Assembly (NCBI GenBank): GCA_003279015.1
Contig: QCBV01000006.1
Coordinates: 93,784 to 157,783 of the forward strand
DNA from: Prochlorococcus sp. AG-347-J19
GTDB lineage: Bacteria; Cyanobacteriota; Cyanobacteriia; PCC-6307; Cyanobiaceae
DNA: 64,000 bases
Direction of reading: 5' to 3'
A program made the translations under genes and the position numbers. Each line of letters starts with the position of its first letter. Position 1 is the first letter of the stretch. The notes below the pieces were generated by a model. It was not told the DNA's origin and made no database searches. It worked only from the letters and a program-made list of their open reading frames with translations. Positions 26,846 to 36,259 of the stretch are shown piece after piece.

Positions 26846-27997
26846 TTATTTAACCCACAAAATTTCATTACAATCATTTTCTTTCATAATTTGATTGGCT
26901 TTAGCCAAGTCATCACATGGATTTAAATGTAAGACAGCAATATTTCCTTTTTTCTGTTGTACTTTTTGCTCATTAATACCTTTTTCTAACAAATAAGAAT
27001 CTTTAAACATCAATAAAATCTTTTTTTTATCTGTCTTTTCTTCCTTAATTAAATTTCTTAAAATGTCTACTGAAATTATAAATCCAATCCCATTAAATAT
27101 TTTCTCATTAGGACTAAATGATCTTACTAACTCATCATATCTTCCGCCTTTTGCTATGACACTTTTATTTTTACCATTATCACCGATTAGTTGAAAAACT
27201 ATTCCTTCATATAAATTCAAGTGAGGTTGAAAAGTGGGATCAAGTTGTAATTTAACACCATATTTATTTGATATTTTTGATAATGTTTCAAATAAAAAAT
27301 TTAAGTCCTCTAATGTTTTACTGGTACCGTATATAGTTTTTAATTTTTTTAATATTGCAATTGGCTCTCCTCTTGTGAATAAAAGATCTTTAAGAATATA
27401 TTTATCATCTTCATCTATTCCTAATTTAGATAAATTATCTTGATCAAAATTAACCAGACTTTTCTTAATTTCTTCAAAATTATTATTCTTATATTTGTTC
27501 AATATCAAGTCCATTATTTTTGTGGTGCTTACTAGTAGAAATAAATTACAACCATCCTTCAAATTAATATTATCGATTGAATCAAACAAAATATTAATAA
27601 CTTCAATTTCTGGGTATTTTGTATCATATCCAATTAATTCAATTCCACTCTGCAATTTTTCTTGTAACTTAAATGAATTTTTATTATTTTGTTTTTTATC
27701 AAAAACCATTCCATTGGTAAATAATCTTATAGGTCTTTTCTTATTTATTAATCTAGTAGATGACAATTTAACAATTGATGTTGTCATTTCTGGCCTAAGA
27801 CATAATGAATTATTACTTACTATTCCTACAACCTGATTTTCGTCAATAACGCCACGGCCTTTTATGGTCTCTAAAGTATTTATAAATGAGGGTGATACCT
27901 CTTCATATCCCCATAGTTTATAAATACTATTTAAACTATTTATGATGTTTGAGTTATTTTTTACATCGACTAATTTAATTTCCTTTATATCGGTCAT
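26846..27997 (-). CDS. hisZ: ATP phosphoribosyltransferase regulatory subunit HisZ
   Basis: A 383-residue class II synthetase-like protein related to HisRS but without an anticodon domain or full catalytic motifs. It is the partner of short-form HisG in the first step of histidine synthesis. Motifs seen are LYKLWGYEEVSPSFINTLET, LRPEMTTSIVKL, VIAKGGRYDELVRSF and FNGIGFIISVDIL. The HisRS-specific LVRGLDYYTGTVFE block is missing (LDPTFQPHLNLYEGIVFQL instead), which supports HisZ. It ends the ferredoxin - IMPase - hisZ operon. Confidence 0.9.
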   Translation of the reverse strand: MTDIKEIKLVDVKNNSNIINSLNSIYKLWGYEEVSPSFINTLETIKGRGVIDENQVVGIVSNNSLCLRPEMTTSIVKLSSTRLINKKRPIRLFTNGMVFDKKQNNKNSFKLQEKLQSGIELIGYDTKYPEIEVINILFDSIDNINLKDGCNLFLLVSTTKIMDLILNKYKNNNFEEIKKSLVNFDQDNLSKLGIDEDDKYILKDLLFTRGEPIAILKKLKTIYGTSKTLEDLNFLFETLSKISNKYGVKLQLDPTFQPHLNLYEGIVFQLIGDNGKNKSVIAKGGRYDELVRSFSPNEKIFNGIGFIISVDILRNLIKEEKTDKKKILLMFKDSYLLEKGINEQKVQQKKGNIAVLHLNPCDDLAKANQIMKENDCNEILWVK

Positions 27998-28015
27998 TTT
28001 AATATTTAACTAATT

Positions 28016-28864
28016 TTAGGTATAGAGATTTTTTTTAAATGGAGAGACTTTATCAAGCTCATTTTTTAATTCATTCTCAAGACTGGGAGAACAAGCTAAA
28101 ATTCTTCCTGAACTTAAATTAAATTCGCCTGATGGATAATCAGAAATAATACCACCAGCCTCTTTAACAATAATAGCACCGGCCGCTAGGTCCCATACCT
28201 CCAATCCTCTTTCCCAATATCCATCTACCTTTCCTGCAGCAACAAATGCTAGATCAACTGCTGCTGCACCTCCCCTTCTAACACCTCTAGTTTTATGTGT
28301 TAGATAACAAAATTCAGCATAATTATTATCCTCTGTCTCAAATCTGTCATAAGAGAAACCTGTTACAAGTAGACTATCAGAAAGATTAGAGGGATTCGAT
28401 ACTTTAAGTTCACTATCATTGCAGAATGAGCCTAAACCTATACAGGCTGAATATAGTTCATTTAAATAAGGTACTGATATAGCCCCTAAAATTGGCTTAT
28501 TTTTATACATAAGACCAATAGAAGTTCCAAAGAAAGGATATCCATGGGAATAATTTGTTGTACCATCTAATGGGTCTATACACCACGTTAAATCCGATGA
28601 TTTTACTAATTTACCCGATTCCTCTGCATTTATAGATATGTTTGGTGTCTCTTCTAATAAATATTCTTTTATTTTATTTTCAACTTCCAAATCTACATTG
28701 GTAACTAGATCACCCTTCCTACCCTTTGAAGATATTTTCTGAATTTTATTGTAATTAACTTTTAAAATTTCATTGCCAATTTGTGCTGATTTCTTGGCTT
28801 TTTCATACAAACTGGAAAGGTTTACTTGATTTGCAAGTTCTTCTATTTCACTTAATTCAAACAT
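28016..28864 (-). CDS. Inositol monophosphatase family protein
   Basis: A 282-residue Mg-dependent, Li-sensitive phosphatase. Metal ligands are visible in INAEESGKL (Glu) and WCIDPLDGTTNYSHGYP (about 91-107, Asp-Pro-Leu-Asp-Gly-Thr), plus the late YWERGLEVWDLAAGAIIVKEAGG with the third-metal Asp. Substrate could be inositol-1-phosphate, histidinol phosphate or another small phosphoester. Its position next to hisZ makes a histidinol-phosphatase role worth considering but unproven. It follows the ferredoxin gene by 5 bp. Confidence 0.9.
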   Translation of the reverse strand: MFELSEIEELANQVNLSSLYEKAKKSAQIGNEILKVNYNKIQKISSKGRKGDLVTNVDLEVENKIKEYLLEETPNISINAEESGKLVKSSDLTWCIDPLDGTTNYSHGYPFFGTSIGLMYKNKPILGAISVPYLNELYSACIGLGSFCNDSELKVSNPSNLSDSLLVTGFSYDRFETEDNNYAEFCYLTHKTRGVRRGGAAAVDLAFVAAGKVDGYWERGLEVWDLAAGAIIVKEAGGIISDYPSGEFNLSSGRILACSPSLENELKNELDKVSPFKKNLYT

Positions 28865-28869
28865 GATAA

Positions 28870-29244
28870 TTAATCTTCCTCAAATTCCCAAGGTGGCGCA
28901 ACTCTTGTATTTCCCCTCCCAAAATATTGTCCAAATTGTAAATCGTATACTTCGTCTTCATATGTAGTTTCAACCTCAAGATCTGATGTTGCTTTAGCAA
29001 CACAAAGAAGTGCATATCCTTTATCTTTTAAAGCTTGCGATACACCCATTGCTTCAGGTTGTTGCAGATTACCAGATATTATTTTAACTGCACAACTTGT
29101 ACAGCAACCATTTCTACATGAAAATGCAAGTTTGAAACCTTTCTTTTCAAATTCCTTGAGTATATAATCGTCACTATTAACCTTCTCTCGGTATACCTTT
29201 CCGGTTTCTTTATTTTTAATCGTGACTGTGAAAGTCTTTTTCAA
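28870..29244 (-). CDS. Plant-type [2Fe-2S] ferredoxin
   Basis: A 124-residue ferredoxin with cluster ligands in FSCRNGCCTSCAVKI (Cys at positions 1, 6 and 9 of the CRNGCCTSC run) and the fourth in YALLCVAKA. It is longer than PetF, with an acidic C-terminal extension ending WEFEED. This suggests a specialised electron donor rather than the main photosynthetic ferredoxin. The start is TTG at 29244; no ATG or GTG precedes the fold. It heads the operon with the IMPase and hisZ. Confidence 0.92.
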   Translation of the reverse strand: MKKTFTVTIKNKETGKVYREKVNSDDYILKEFEKKGFKLAFSCRNGCCTSCAVKIISGNLQQPEAMGVSQALKDKGYALLCVAKATSDLEVETTYEDEVYDLQFGQYFGRGNTRVAPPWEFEED

Positions 29245-29293
29245 ATAACTTTCCTCAAAAATGGGATGATAAGGGGTTAAAATGGTTATCTTG

Positions 29294-29380
29294 GGAGAGG
29301 TGGCCGAGTGGTTGAAGGCGCAGCACTGGAAATGCTGTATAGGGGCAACTTTATCGAGGGTTCGAATCCCTCTCTCTCCG
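29294..29380 (+). tRNA. tRNA-Ser (anticodon GGA)
   Basis: An 87-nt class II tRNA. Acceptor 5' GGAGAGG (29294-29300) pairs with TCTCTCC (29373-29379), discriminator G at 29380. The anticodon loop reads CTGGAAA with anticodon GGA. A long variable arm of serine type follows, and the T arm GAGGG-TTCGAAT-CCCTC is perfect. The CCA end is not encoded. It reads codons UCC and UCU. Confidence 0.97.
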
Positions 29381-29422
29381 TTTTATATTAGTTTATTTTG
29401 GTTAACTACATCAACAAGTTTG

Positions 29423-29460
29423 CCTCTATAGAATTTTTTAAAATAGAAGGTAATCTTTTT
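29423..29460 (+). terminator. Possible terminator after tRNA-Ser
   Basis: CCTCTAT (29423-29429) and ATAGAAGG (29443-29450) can pair with one bulged A, followed by TAATCTTTTT. It lies 42 bp beyond the tRNA. The stem is short and interrupted, so this is a weak prediction. The rest of the 213-bp spacer to dnaK is AT-rich with no other clear element. Confidence 0.3.
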
Positions 29461-29593
29461 GACAAGTTATAAATAATCTTATTTATTTAAATTAAGTTGA
29501 AAATATTTGATTTTTACTATTATATGTAGATATCTAAGACAAAAATTAATTAAATTATTAGTAAATTTTGCTTTAATTTAGCGATCTAAAATC

Positions 29594-31591
29594 ATGGGGC
29601 AAATAGTTGGAATTGATTTGGGTACTACTAACTCTGTTGTCGGAGTTATAGAAGCTGGTCGTCCAATTGTTATTGCTAATTCTGAAGGTTCTAGAACTAC
29701 ACCTTCAATAGTTGGATTTACAAAAGACAAAGAAATAGTAATAGGAGATCAAGCAAGAAGACAACTTGTTCTTAATCCCAAGAATACCTTTTTTAATCTA
29801 AAAAGATTTATTGGCAGTGACTGGGATGAGTTAGATGAGAATAGTATTTCTGTTCCTTACAATGTAAAGGCTAATAATACTGGAAGCGTAAGAGTTCTCA
29901 GTCCAAATACAGAAAGAGAATATGCACCAGAAGAATTAATAAGCTCATTAATTAGAAAATTAATTAATGATGCTGAAACATATCTTGGAGATACTGTTGA
30001 CTCTGCTGTTATTACTGTCCCTGCATATTTCAATGAATCGCAAAGGCAAGCTACAAAGGATTCTGCAATATTGGCTGGTATAAAAGTAGAAAGAATCCTA
30101 AATGAACCTACAGCAGCAGCTTTAGCTTATGGTTTTGAAAAAAGTTCTTCTAATAATGTTTTGGTTTTTGATTTAGGAGGAGGAACATTTGATGTCTCAT
30201 TATTAAAAATTTCTAATGGTGTATTTGATGTTAAAGCAACATGTGGAGATACCCAACTAGGTGGAAACAATTTTGACTCAAAAATAGTAGATTGGCTTGC
30301 TGAAAAATTTCTTGCTAAATATGAAATTGATTTAAGAAGGGATAGACAAGCTTTACAGAGATTAACTGAAGCTGCCGAAAAAGCTAAATGTGAATTATCT
30401 GGATTGCAAAAAACAAAAATATCTTTACCTTTTATCACCACTAGCAAAGAGGGTCCATTACATATTGAGGAGACCATAAATAGAAAAATATTTGAAACAT
30501 TATCTCAAGATCTTTTAGATAGATTATTAGAGCCTGTGCAAATAGCATTAGATGACTCCGGATGGAACGCAGAAGATATAGATGAGGTAGTTCTTGTCGG
30601 CGGCAGCACCAGAATTCCAATGGTTCAACAATTAGTAAAGACTCTTGTTCCGAATGATCCCTGTCAATCAGTTAATCCAGATGAAGTTGTTGCAATTGGT
30701 GCAGCAATACAATCCGGAATAATTAACGGTGATTTACAAGATTTACTCCTAAATGACGTTACTCCCTTATCTTTAGGTTTAGAAACTATTGGTGGTCTTA
30801 TGAAGGTCCTTATTCCTCGTAATACACCAATACCAGTAAGACAATCGGATGTTTTTAGTACATCAGAAGCTAATCAATCTTCTGTTGTTGTTCAAGTAAG
30901 GCAAGGTGAGAGGCCTTTAGCATCTGAAAACAAATCACTAGGTAAGTTTAGATTATCAGGAATACCTCCAGCTCCAAGAGGAATTCCTCAAGTGCAAGTA
31001 TCATTTGATATTGATGCTAATGGTTTATTAGAAGTTAGTGCAACTGATCGAACAACTGGTAGAAAGCAAACAGTTACAATTTCTGGAGGTTCTAATTTAA
31101 ATGAACAAGAAATTAATTCGTTAATTGAAGAAGCTAAATCAAAAGCTAATGAAGATAGAAAGAAGAGATCTGTTATTGATAGAAAAAATAGTGCTTTAAC
31201 ACTTATTGCTCAAGCTGAGAGAAGACTTAGGGATGCTTCTTTAGAATTTGGGCCTTATGGAGCTGAAAGACAACAAAGAGCTGTTGAATTAGCAATTCAA
31301 GACGTTGAAGATTACATAGATGATGATGATCCTCAAGAATTAGAAATTTCAGTAAGTGCACTTCAAGAAGCATTATTTGGTTTAAATAGAAAATTCGCAG
31401 CAGAAAGGAAAACCGATAATAATCCATTGCAGAGCATTAAAAATACATTTGGATCATTAAAAGATGAACTGTTTTCAGATGATTATTGGGATGAAGACCC
31501 TTGGGATAATCAAATGAATAGAAATTATAGAAATTCGAGGTATGGTAATTCTAGGGATGATGATCCATGGGACAATGACTATTTCCTCTAA
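29594..31591 (+). CDS. dnaK: Hsp70 chaperone DnaK (dnaJ-linked paralogue)
   Basis: ATP-driven Hsp70. The 665-residue protein starts GQIVGIDLGTTNSVVGVIEAG, has the ATPase motifs ERILNEPTAAALAYGFE and VFDLGGGTFDVS, the linker-region LLNDVTPLSLGLETIGG, and a full substrate-binding domain. The C-terminal tail is unusual: it lacks the EEVD-like end and instead is rich in Asn, Asp and Trp with the pentapeptide DPWDN twice. Cyanobacteria carry several DnaK proteins; linkage to dnaJ suggests the DnaK3-like or DnaK1-like type, not the main DnaK2. The dnaJ start lies inside its last codons. Confidence 0.95.
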   Translation: MGQIVGIDLGTTNSVVGVIEAGRPIVIANSEGSRTTPSIVGFTKDKEIVIGDQARRQLVLNPKNTFFNLKRFIGSDWDELDENSISVPYNVKANNTGSVRVLSPNTEREYAPEELISSLIRKLINDAETYLGDTVDSAVITVPAYFNESQRQATKDSAILAGIKVERILNEPTAAALAYGFEKSSSNNVLVFDLGGGTFDVSLLKISNGVFDVKATCGDTQLGGNNFDSKIVDWLAEKFLAKYEIDLRRDRQALQRLTEAAEKAKCELSGLQKTKISLPFITTSKEGPLHIEETINRKIFETLSQDLLDRLLEPVQIALDDSGWNAEDIDEVVLVGGSTRIPMVQQLVKTLVPNDPCQSVNPDEVVAIGAAIQSGIINGDLQDLLLNDVTPLSLGLETIGGLMKVLIPRNTPIPVRQSDVFSTSEANQSSVVVQVRQGERPLASENKSLGKFRLSGIPPAPRGIPQVQVSFDIDANGLLEVSATDRTTGRKQTVTISGGSNLNEQEINSLIEEAKSKANEDRKKRSVIDRKNSALTLIAQAERRLRDASLEFGPYGAERQQRAVELAIQDVEDYIDDDDPQELEISVSALQEALFGLNRKFAAERKTDNNPLQSIKNTFGSLKDELFSDDYWDEDPWDNQMNRNYRNSRYGNSRDDDPWDNDYFL

Positions 31592-32501
31592 AAAAGACTA
31601 TTTGTCCATTTTGGGTTTATCCCATGATTTCGACGATAAAGAACTTAAAAAGGCCTTTCGTAGAGAAGCAAGAAAATGGCATCCAGATTTAAATAAAAAT
31701 GATCTTAATGCAGAGGAAAGATTTAAATTAATTAACGAAGCATACGAATATCTACGTGACCCTAATATTAAAAAAAATAATTCAGATGAAAATATCGAGG
31801 ATGATCACGAAAATAATAATTTCAAGACAGGTTTTCCTGATTTTCAAGAATATCTTGATTCATTATTTGGATATGAATACTCACCAAGCAATAACGAGGA
31901 ATATGATGATCAACCATTTGAGGATGAATCGACAAATATAAATAATGATGAATTTAATAATTATGAATACCCTACAACCTCTCCAGAAGAGCCGCCTCCA
32001 GTTAAACTCCTCCAAGATATTGAAACAGTTATTGAATTAACCCCTGATGAGGCCTTAAATGGAGCTTCAATTTTAATAGAGCTTGAAGATCAAACCGTAG
32101 TAGAAGTTGATACACCACCTTTCGCTGGAGATGGATGGAGATTAAGACTTGAAAATATTGCAAGAGGAGGTAAAGATCATTATCTACAGTTAAAAGTTCA
32201 AACGGAAAGTGGTCTAAGAATTGATGGTCTAAGAGTTCTTTATAAATTGGAGTTATTTCCTCATGATGCTCTTCTTGGTTGTGCAGTAGAGATTCCTACA
32301 CTTGATGGAAATGTCACACTTCAAGTGCCACCAAAATCATCTACGGGTAGAATGTTACGTCTAAAAGGCAGAGGGTTAACTTTCGAAGATTATGTAGGTG
32401 ATCAATATGTTGAAATCTTGGTAGTAATACCTGCTGATATTAATGATGAAGAAATCGCTTTATATACAAGATTACAAGAATTATCACTTTCTGATTCTTA
32501 A
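31575..32501 (+). CDS. dnaJ: DnaJ-type co-chaperone without zinc finger
   Basis: A 308-residue Hsp40 of type B (CbpA-like). The J-domain occupies about residues 6-65 with HPD at 36-38, followed by a long acidic/Asn-rich linker (about 75-150) and a DnaJ C-terminal domain with LKGRGLTFEDYVGDQYVE. The four CxxCxGxG zinc-binding repeats of classical DnaJ are absent. I start it at ATG 31575, which overlaps the dnaK stop by 17 bp and gives MTISSKKDYLSILGL; earlier in-frame ATGs would add residues unlike a J-domain N-terminus. It probably partners the upstream DnaK. Confidence 0.93.
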   Translation: MTISSKKDYLSILGLSHDFDDKELKKAFRREARKWHPDLNKNDLNAEERFKLINEAYEYLRDPNIKKNNSDENIEDDHENNNFKTGFPDFQEYLDSLFGYEYSPSNNEEYDDQPFEDESTNINNDEFNNYEYPTTSPEEPPPVKLLQDIETVIELTPDEALNGASILIELEDQTVVEVDTPPFAGDGWRLRLENIARGGKDHYLQLKVQTESGLRIDGLRVLYKLELFPHDALLGCAVEIPTLDGNVTLQVPPKSSTGRMLRLKGRGLTFEDYVGDQYVEILVVIPADINDEEIALYTRLQELSLSDS

Positions 32502-32534
32502 TCAAATAATATATAAATAGAAAAATCGATACTA

Positions 32535-32915
32535 ATGAACATATTTGTTCTTTTATATAATTCAGGAACAGATAAGGAAGGAATCCATTCAATTGAACTT
32601 AAAGGAAGGACCATTGTTCTTATGTTTGAAGATAAGGATGATGCAACAAGATATTGTGGTCTTCTAGAAGCTCAAGATTTTCCATTGCCAACAGTAGAAA
32701 TGATTAACATAGAAGAAATAAAAGATTTTTGCAATAAATTAGATTATGAATGTAAATTAGTAGAAAAAAATTTCGTACCTAAAACCGCAGAAGATAGGTT
32801 ATTAATTTCACCACCTCAGAAAAACCTAGAAGTTGAAGATTGGGAGGGTGACAATAATAACAATAGAGATATTGATTTAAATACCATTAAGGAAAACCTT
32901 GAAAAGTTGCTTTAG
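32535..32915 (+). CDS. DUF3110 domain protein
   Basis: A 126-residue soluble protein. The N-terminal 85 residues match the cyanobacterial DUF3110 family: FVLLYNSGTDKEGIHSIEL, VLMFEDKDDATRYCGLLEAQDFPLPTV and an EIKDFCNKLDYECKLV segment. The C-terminal 40 residues are acidic and Asn-rich. Function unknown. It sits 33 bp after dnaJ and 36 bp ahead of a cyclophilin gene, so it may be co-expressed with the chaperones. Confidence 0.88.
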   Translation: MNIFVLLYNSGTDKEGIHSIELKGRTIVLMFEDKDDATRYCGLLEAQDFPLPTVEMINIEEIKDFCNKLDYECKLVEKNFVPKTAEDRLLISPPQKNLEVEDWEGDNNNNRDIDLNTIKENLEKLL

Positions 32916-32951
32916 CTACTAAGATATTAGTAATTTTTAAACAAATAAAAC

Positions 32952-33389
32952 ATGACAAAAGCCTTATTTAAAACAGAAGTTGGGAACATTAATATTGAAT
33001 TTTTCTCTGATGACGCTCCAAATACCGTTAAAAATTTCACGAATTTGATAAGTGATGGGTTTTATGATGGACTAGCATTTCACAGGGTTATTCCTGGATT
33101 TATGGCTCAGGGTGGATGTCCAAATACTCGTGATGGTGCATCTGGTATGCCTGGAACTGGAGGCCCAGGATATAATATTAAATGTGAAATTAATTCCAAT
33201 AAACATTTAAAAGGCTCACTTTCTATGGCGCATGCTGGAAAGGATACAGGTGGTAGTCAGTTTTTCATAGTTTATGAACCACAGCCTCATCTCGATGGAG
33301 TTCATACTGTTTTTGGCAAGACAGATGATATGGATGTCGTGCTAAAGCTTACTAACGGTTCAAAAATTATTAAGGCAACTTTAAACTAG
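32952..33389 (+). CDS. Peptidyl-prolyl cis-trans isomerase, cyclophilin type
   Basis: A 145-residue minimal cyclophilin, cytosolic because no signal sequence is present. Active-site motifs are [15 protein letters not shown] (with catalytic Arg), [29 protein letters not shown] and [11 protein letters not shown]. It accelerates proline isomerisation during folding, which fits its place behind dnaK-dnaJ-DUF3110. Its stop is 4 bp from the convergent ribBA stop. Confidence 0.95.
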   Translation: MTKALFKTEVGNINIEFFSDDAPNTVKNFTNLISDGFYDGLAFHRVIPGFMAQGGCPNTRDGASGMPGTGGPGYNIKCEINSNKHLKGSLSMAHAGKDTGGSQFFIVYEPQPHLDGVHTVFGKTDDMDVVLKLTNGSKIIKATLN

Positions 33390-33393
33390 TAAT

Positions 33394-35115
33394 TTAGCCT
33401 TCAAAAACAATACTGAAGGTCTCTTTATCTAGATTAAATTTTCTTGTAGAAGAATATAAGATTTCGTTATTAATAGTGAATTTAGTATTGATTAGTTTAA
33501 TGCTACTTTTTGGGTGTAATGCTTGTTCAATATTTCTTGAAACAATAATTCCTATCTTTGTACTATCTTTATAATTGGATAAAAACTGAATAAATAATTC
33601 TATAATCTTTATTTCCTCATCATTAATGTTGGTATTGGTTCTATTCTGATCATGTAAAATTCTCCATACTAATTTTGGTCGGTTCCAAAACGCCAATAAT
33701 CTTGGACTACTTTCAAGTTTAATATTAATGTTTTGTTCACTACAGAATTTAATAACTTTATTTTTTATTGGAACTAAATCAATAGATTTATATTTTCCGT
33801 CAAGAAAAATTGATATAAATGGGTCAATATTACTGGAATTAGAATTATCATCAATCATGTGGCCTAACTTTGTTTTTTTGACACTCAAATATTCTGCATT
33901 ATTATCGTTTGGACAAATAACTAAAGGAACTCTCTCAATAACTTCTATTCCATAACCACCTAATCCAGCAATCTTTCTAGGATTGTTGGTCAGTAATTTT
34001 AATTTTTTTATACCTAAATCAGTTAAGATTTGTGCTCCAACTCCATAATTTCTGAGATCAGCTGGAAAACCTAATTTTTCATTAGCTTCTACAGTGTCTA
34101 ATCCACCATCTTGTAAACTGTAAGCTTTTAATTTATTTATTAGGCCAATACCTCTTCCTTCTTGTCTCAAGTAAACAACAACTCCTTCTTCCTCCTTTTC
34201 TATTCTTGATAAAGCAGCCTCTAACTGGGGTCTACAATCGCAACGTAATGATCCAAAAGCATCACCAGTTAAGCACTCTGAATGCATTCTTACTAGTACA
34301 GGTTCACTTAATTTCGATGATTTTTGTTTAACTAATGCAACGTGCTCTGAACCATCTAGATCATTAACATATCCATAAGCTTTGAAATTACCAAAAATAC
34401 TTGGAAGAACAGCATCAGATTTTCTAAATACAAATCTCTCAGTTTGAAACCGATAACTTATTAAATCAGCTATTGATATTAATTTCATTCCCCACTGTTT
34501 TGCATATTTTTTAAGTTGAGGAAGTCTTGACATAGAACCGTCAGGATTTTGTATTTCACAAATCACTCCAGCCGGATAAAGTCCTGACATTGCGGCAATA
34601 TCTACTGCCGCTTCTGTATGACCTGCCCTTTTTAATACTCCACCTTTTTTTGCTCTTAATGGAAAAATATGTCCTGGCCGCCTTAAATCATCAGGTTTTG
34701 TATTTGGGTTTATAGCAACTTGTATTGTCTTTGCCCTGTCTTCAGCAGAAATTCCAGTAGTAACATTATGTTCAGGGCCAGCATCAATTGAAACTGTAAA
34801 AGCTGTTTGATTTTCATCTGTATTTCTATCTACCATTAATGGTAAATCTAATGAATCAAGTTTTTCACCTTGCATTGCTAGGCATATAAGACCACGTCCC
34901 TCAGTAGCCATAAAATTAATTTGCTGTGGAGTTGCAAACTGAGCCGCACATATTAAATCACCTTCATTTTCTCTTCTTTCATCATCTACAACAATTATGC
35001 ATTCACCATTTCTTATAGCTGCCAATGCATCGCTGATAGGATCAAATTCAATTTTAAAAGATTCATTTATATCCAAAATTGTTCCATTATTTGATTTGGG
35101 ACTTGTTTCTTTCAT
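33394..35115 (-). CDS. ribBA: Bifunctional RibBA with C-terminal extension
   Basis: Two riboflavin-pathway enzymes fused: 3,4-dihydroxy-2-butanone-4-phosphate synthase (about residues 25-220, with [16 protein letters not shown] and [10 protein letters not shown]) and GTP cyclohydrolase II (about 225-415). The second has zinc cysteines in [18 protein letters not shown] and [10 protein letters not shown] further 150 residues follow (about 420-573), rich in Asn, Lys and Ile, with no recognised domain. ATG 35115 is chosen over TTG 35127. The gene is monocistronic and divergent from argC. Confidence 0.95.
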   Translation of the reverse strand: MKETSPKSNNGTILDINESFKIEFDPISDALAAIRNGECIIVVDDERRENEGDLICAAQFATPQQINFMATEGRGLICLAMQGEKLDSLDLPLMVDRNTDENQTAFTVSIDAGPEHNVTTGISAEDRAKTIQVAINPNTKPDDLRRPGHIFPLRAKKGGVLKRAGHTEAAVDIAAMSGLYPAGVICEIQNPDGSMSRLPQLKKYAKQWGMKLISIADLISYRFQTERFVFRKSDAVLPSIFGNFKAYGYVNDLDGSEHVALVKQKSSKLSEPVLVRMHSECLTGDAFGSLRCDCRPQLEAALSRIEKEEEGVVVYLRQEGRGIGLINKLKAYSLQDGGLDTVEANEKLGFPADLRNYGVGAQILTDLGIKKLKLLTNNPRKIAGLGGYGIEVIERVPLVICPNDNNAEYLSVKKTKLGHMIDDNSNSSNIDPFISIFLDGKYKSIDLVPIKNKVIKFCSEQNINIKLESSPRLLAFWNRPKLVWRILHDQNRTNTNINDEEIKIIELFIQFLSNYKDSTKIGIIVSRNIEQALHPKSSIKLINTKFTINNEILYSSTRKFNLDKETFSIVFEG

Positions 35116-35203
35116 TATTCCTATCAATATAGAAAAATAGTGTTTTAGTTACCTTAAATTCAACACTTTATAATCCTATCTCAAAGTCTGCCAATTCAAA
35201 GAA

Positions 35204-36259
35204 ATGAATGTTGCAATAGTAGGTGCTACTGGTTACGGCGGTATTCAAGCGGTAAATCTCTTAAAGAAAATTAAAAAATACAAAATTTCATTTTTAGGAG
35301 GTAATAAAACATCTGGATCAAAGTGGAATGATAATTTTCCTTTTATTTATCTAGATAATGATCCTTATATAGAAGAAATTTCCGTAGATAATATTTCAAA
35401 AAATGCAGATGTTGCTTTGCTTTGCTTACCAAATGGCTTATCTTCAACATTGACAAGGAAATTATTAGATCGAGGACTTAAAGTTATTGATTTATCTGCT
35501 GATTACAGATATAAGTCTTTAGATGAATGGAAAAATGTATATACCAAAGAAGCTGCTATTTATAAAAGGAATGATGATGATTTATGTAAAGAAGCAGTCT
35601 ACGGTCTTCCTGAAATAAATAAGGAAGCTATTTCAAAAGGAAGATTAATTGCCTGTCCAGGATGCTATCCAACATCTGCTCTTATTCCATTAGTTCCTTA
35701 CCTATCGCAAGGAATTATTGAAAATGAAGGAATAGTGATTGATTCTAAAAGCGGAACCTCTGGAGGAGGTCGAGAACCAAACCAAAAGCTTCTCTTGTCA
35801 GAATGTGGTGAAGGCTTATCAGCATATGGATTGATAAACCATAGACATACCTCAGAGATCGAGCAAGTAGCATCTATAATTTCTGGAAATAAAATTGAAC
35901 TGCTTTTTACACCTCATTTGGTTCCAATTTCAAGGGGTATGCATTCGACTATTTATGGGAGATTAAGAGATCCTGGATTAACCTCTGATGATTGCAGAAT
36001 TCTTTTGGATAATTATTACAGAAATTTCAAAAATATTAAAGTATTACCTGTAGGTACATACCCTTCAACAAAATGGGTTAAAAATACAAACCAAATTTTC
36101 CTTTCTGTTAAAGTTGATATTCGAAATGGAAGGATTATTATTTTATCTGCAATTGATAATTTGTTAAAAGGTCAGACTGGGCAAGCAATTCAAAATTTAA
36201 ATATTATGACTGGATTTTCAATGGATGAAGGTCTTGATTTATCTAATAATTTTCCATAA
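35204..36259 (+). CDS. argC: N-acetyl-gamma-glutamyl-phosphate reductase
   Basis: ArgC reduces N-acetylglutamyl phosphate with NADPH in arginine synthesis. The 351-residue protein opens with the nucleotide-binding VAIVGATGYGGIQAVNLL. The catalytic cysteine lies in ACPGCYPTSALIPL (about 150-163), followed by DSKSGTSGGGREPNQKLLL and the His-containing NHRHTSEIEQ. Length is normal. The last 17 bp overlap the convergent purN. Confidence 0.97.
   Translation: MNVAIVGATGYGGIQAVNLLKKIKKYKISFLGGNKTSGSKWNDNFPFIYLDNDPYIEEISVDNISKNADVALLCLPNGLSSTLTRKLLDRGLKVIDLSADYRYKSLDEWKNVYTKEAAIYKRNDDDLCKEAVYGLPEINKEAISKGRLIACPGCYPTSALIPLVPYLSQGIIENEGIVIDSKSGTSGGGREPNQKLLLSECGEGLSAYGLINHRHTSEIEQVASIISGNKIELLFTPHLVPISRGMHSTIYGRLRDPGLTSDDCRILLDNYYRNFKNIKVLPVGTYPSTKWVKNTNQIFLSVKVDIRNGRIIILSAIDNLLKGQTGQAIQNLNIMTGFSMDEGLDLSNNFP

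Noticed and set aside
31542..31574. Earlier in-frame ATG for dnaJ
   Set aside because: The added residues are out-of-frame dnaK tail and not part of a J-domain; ATG 31575 gives the normal N-terminus.
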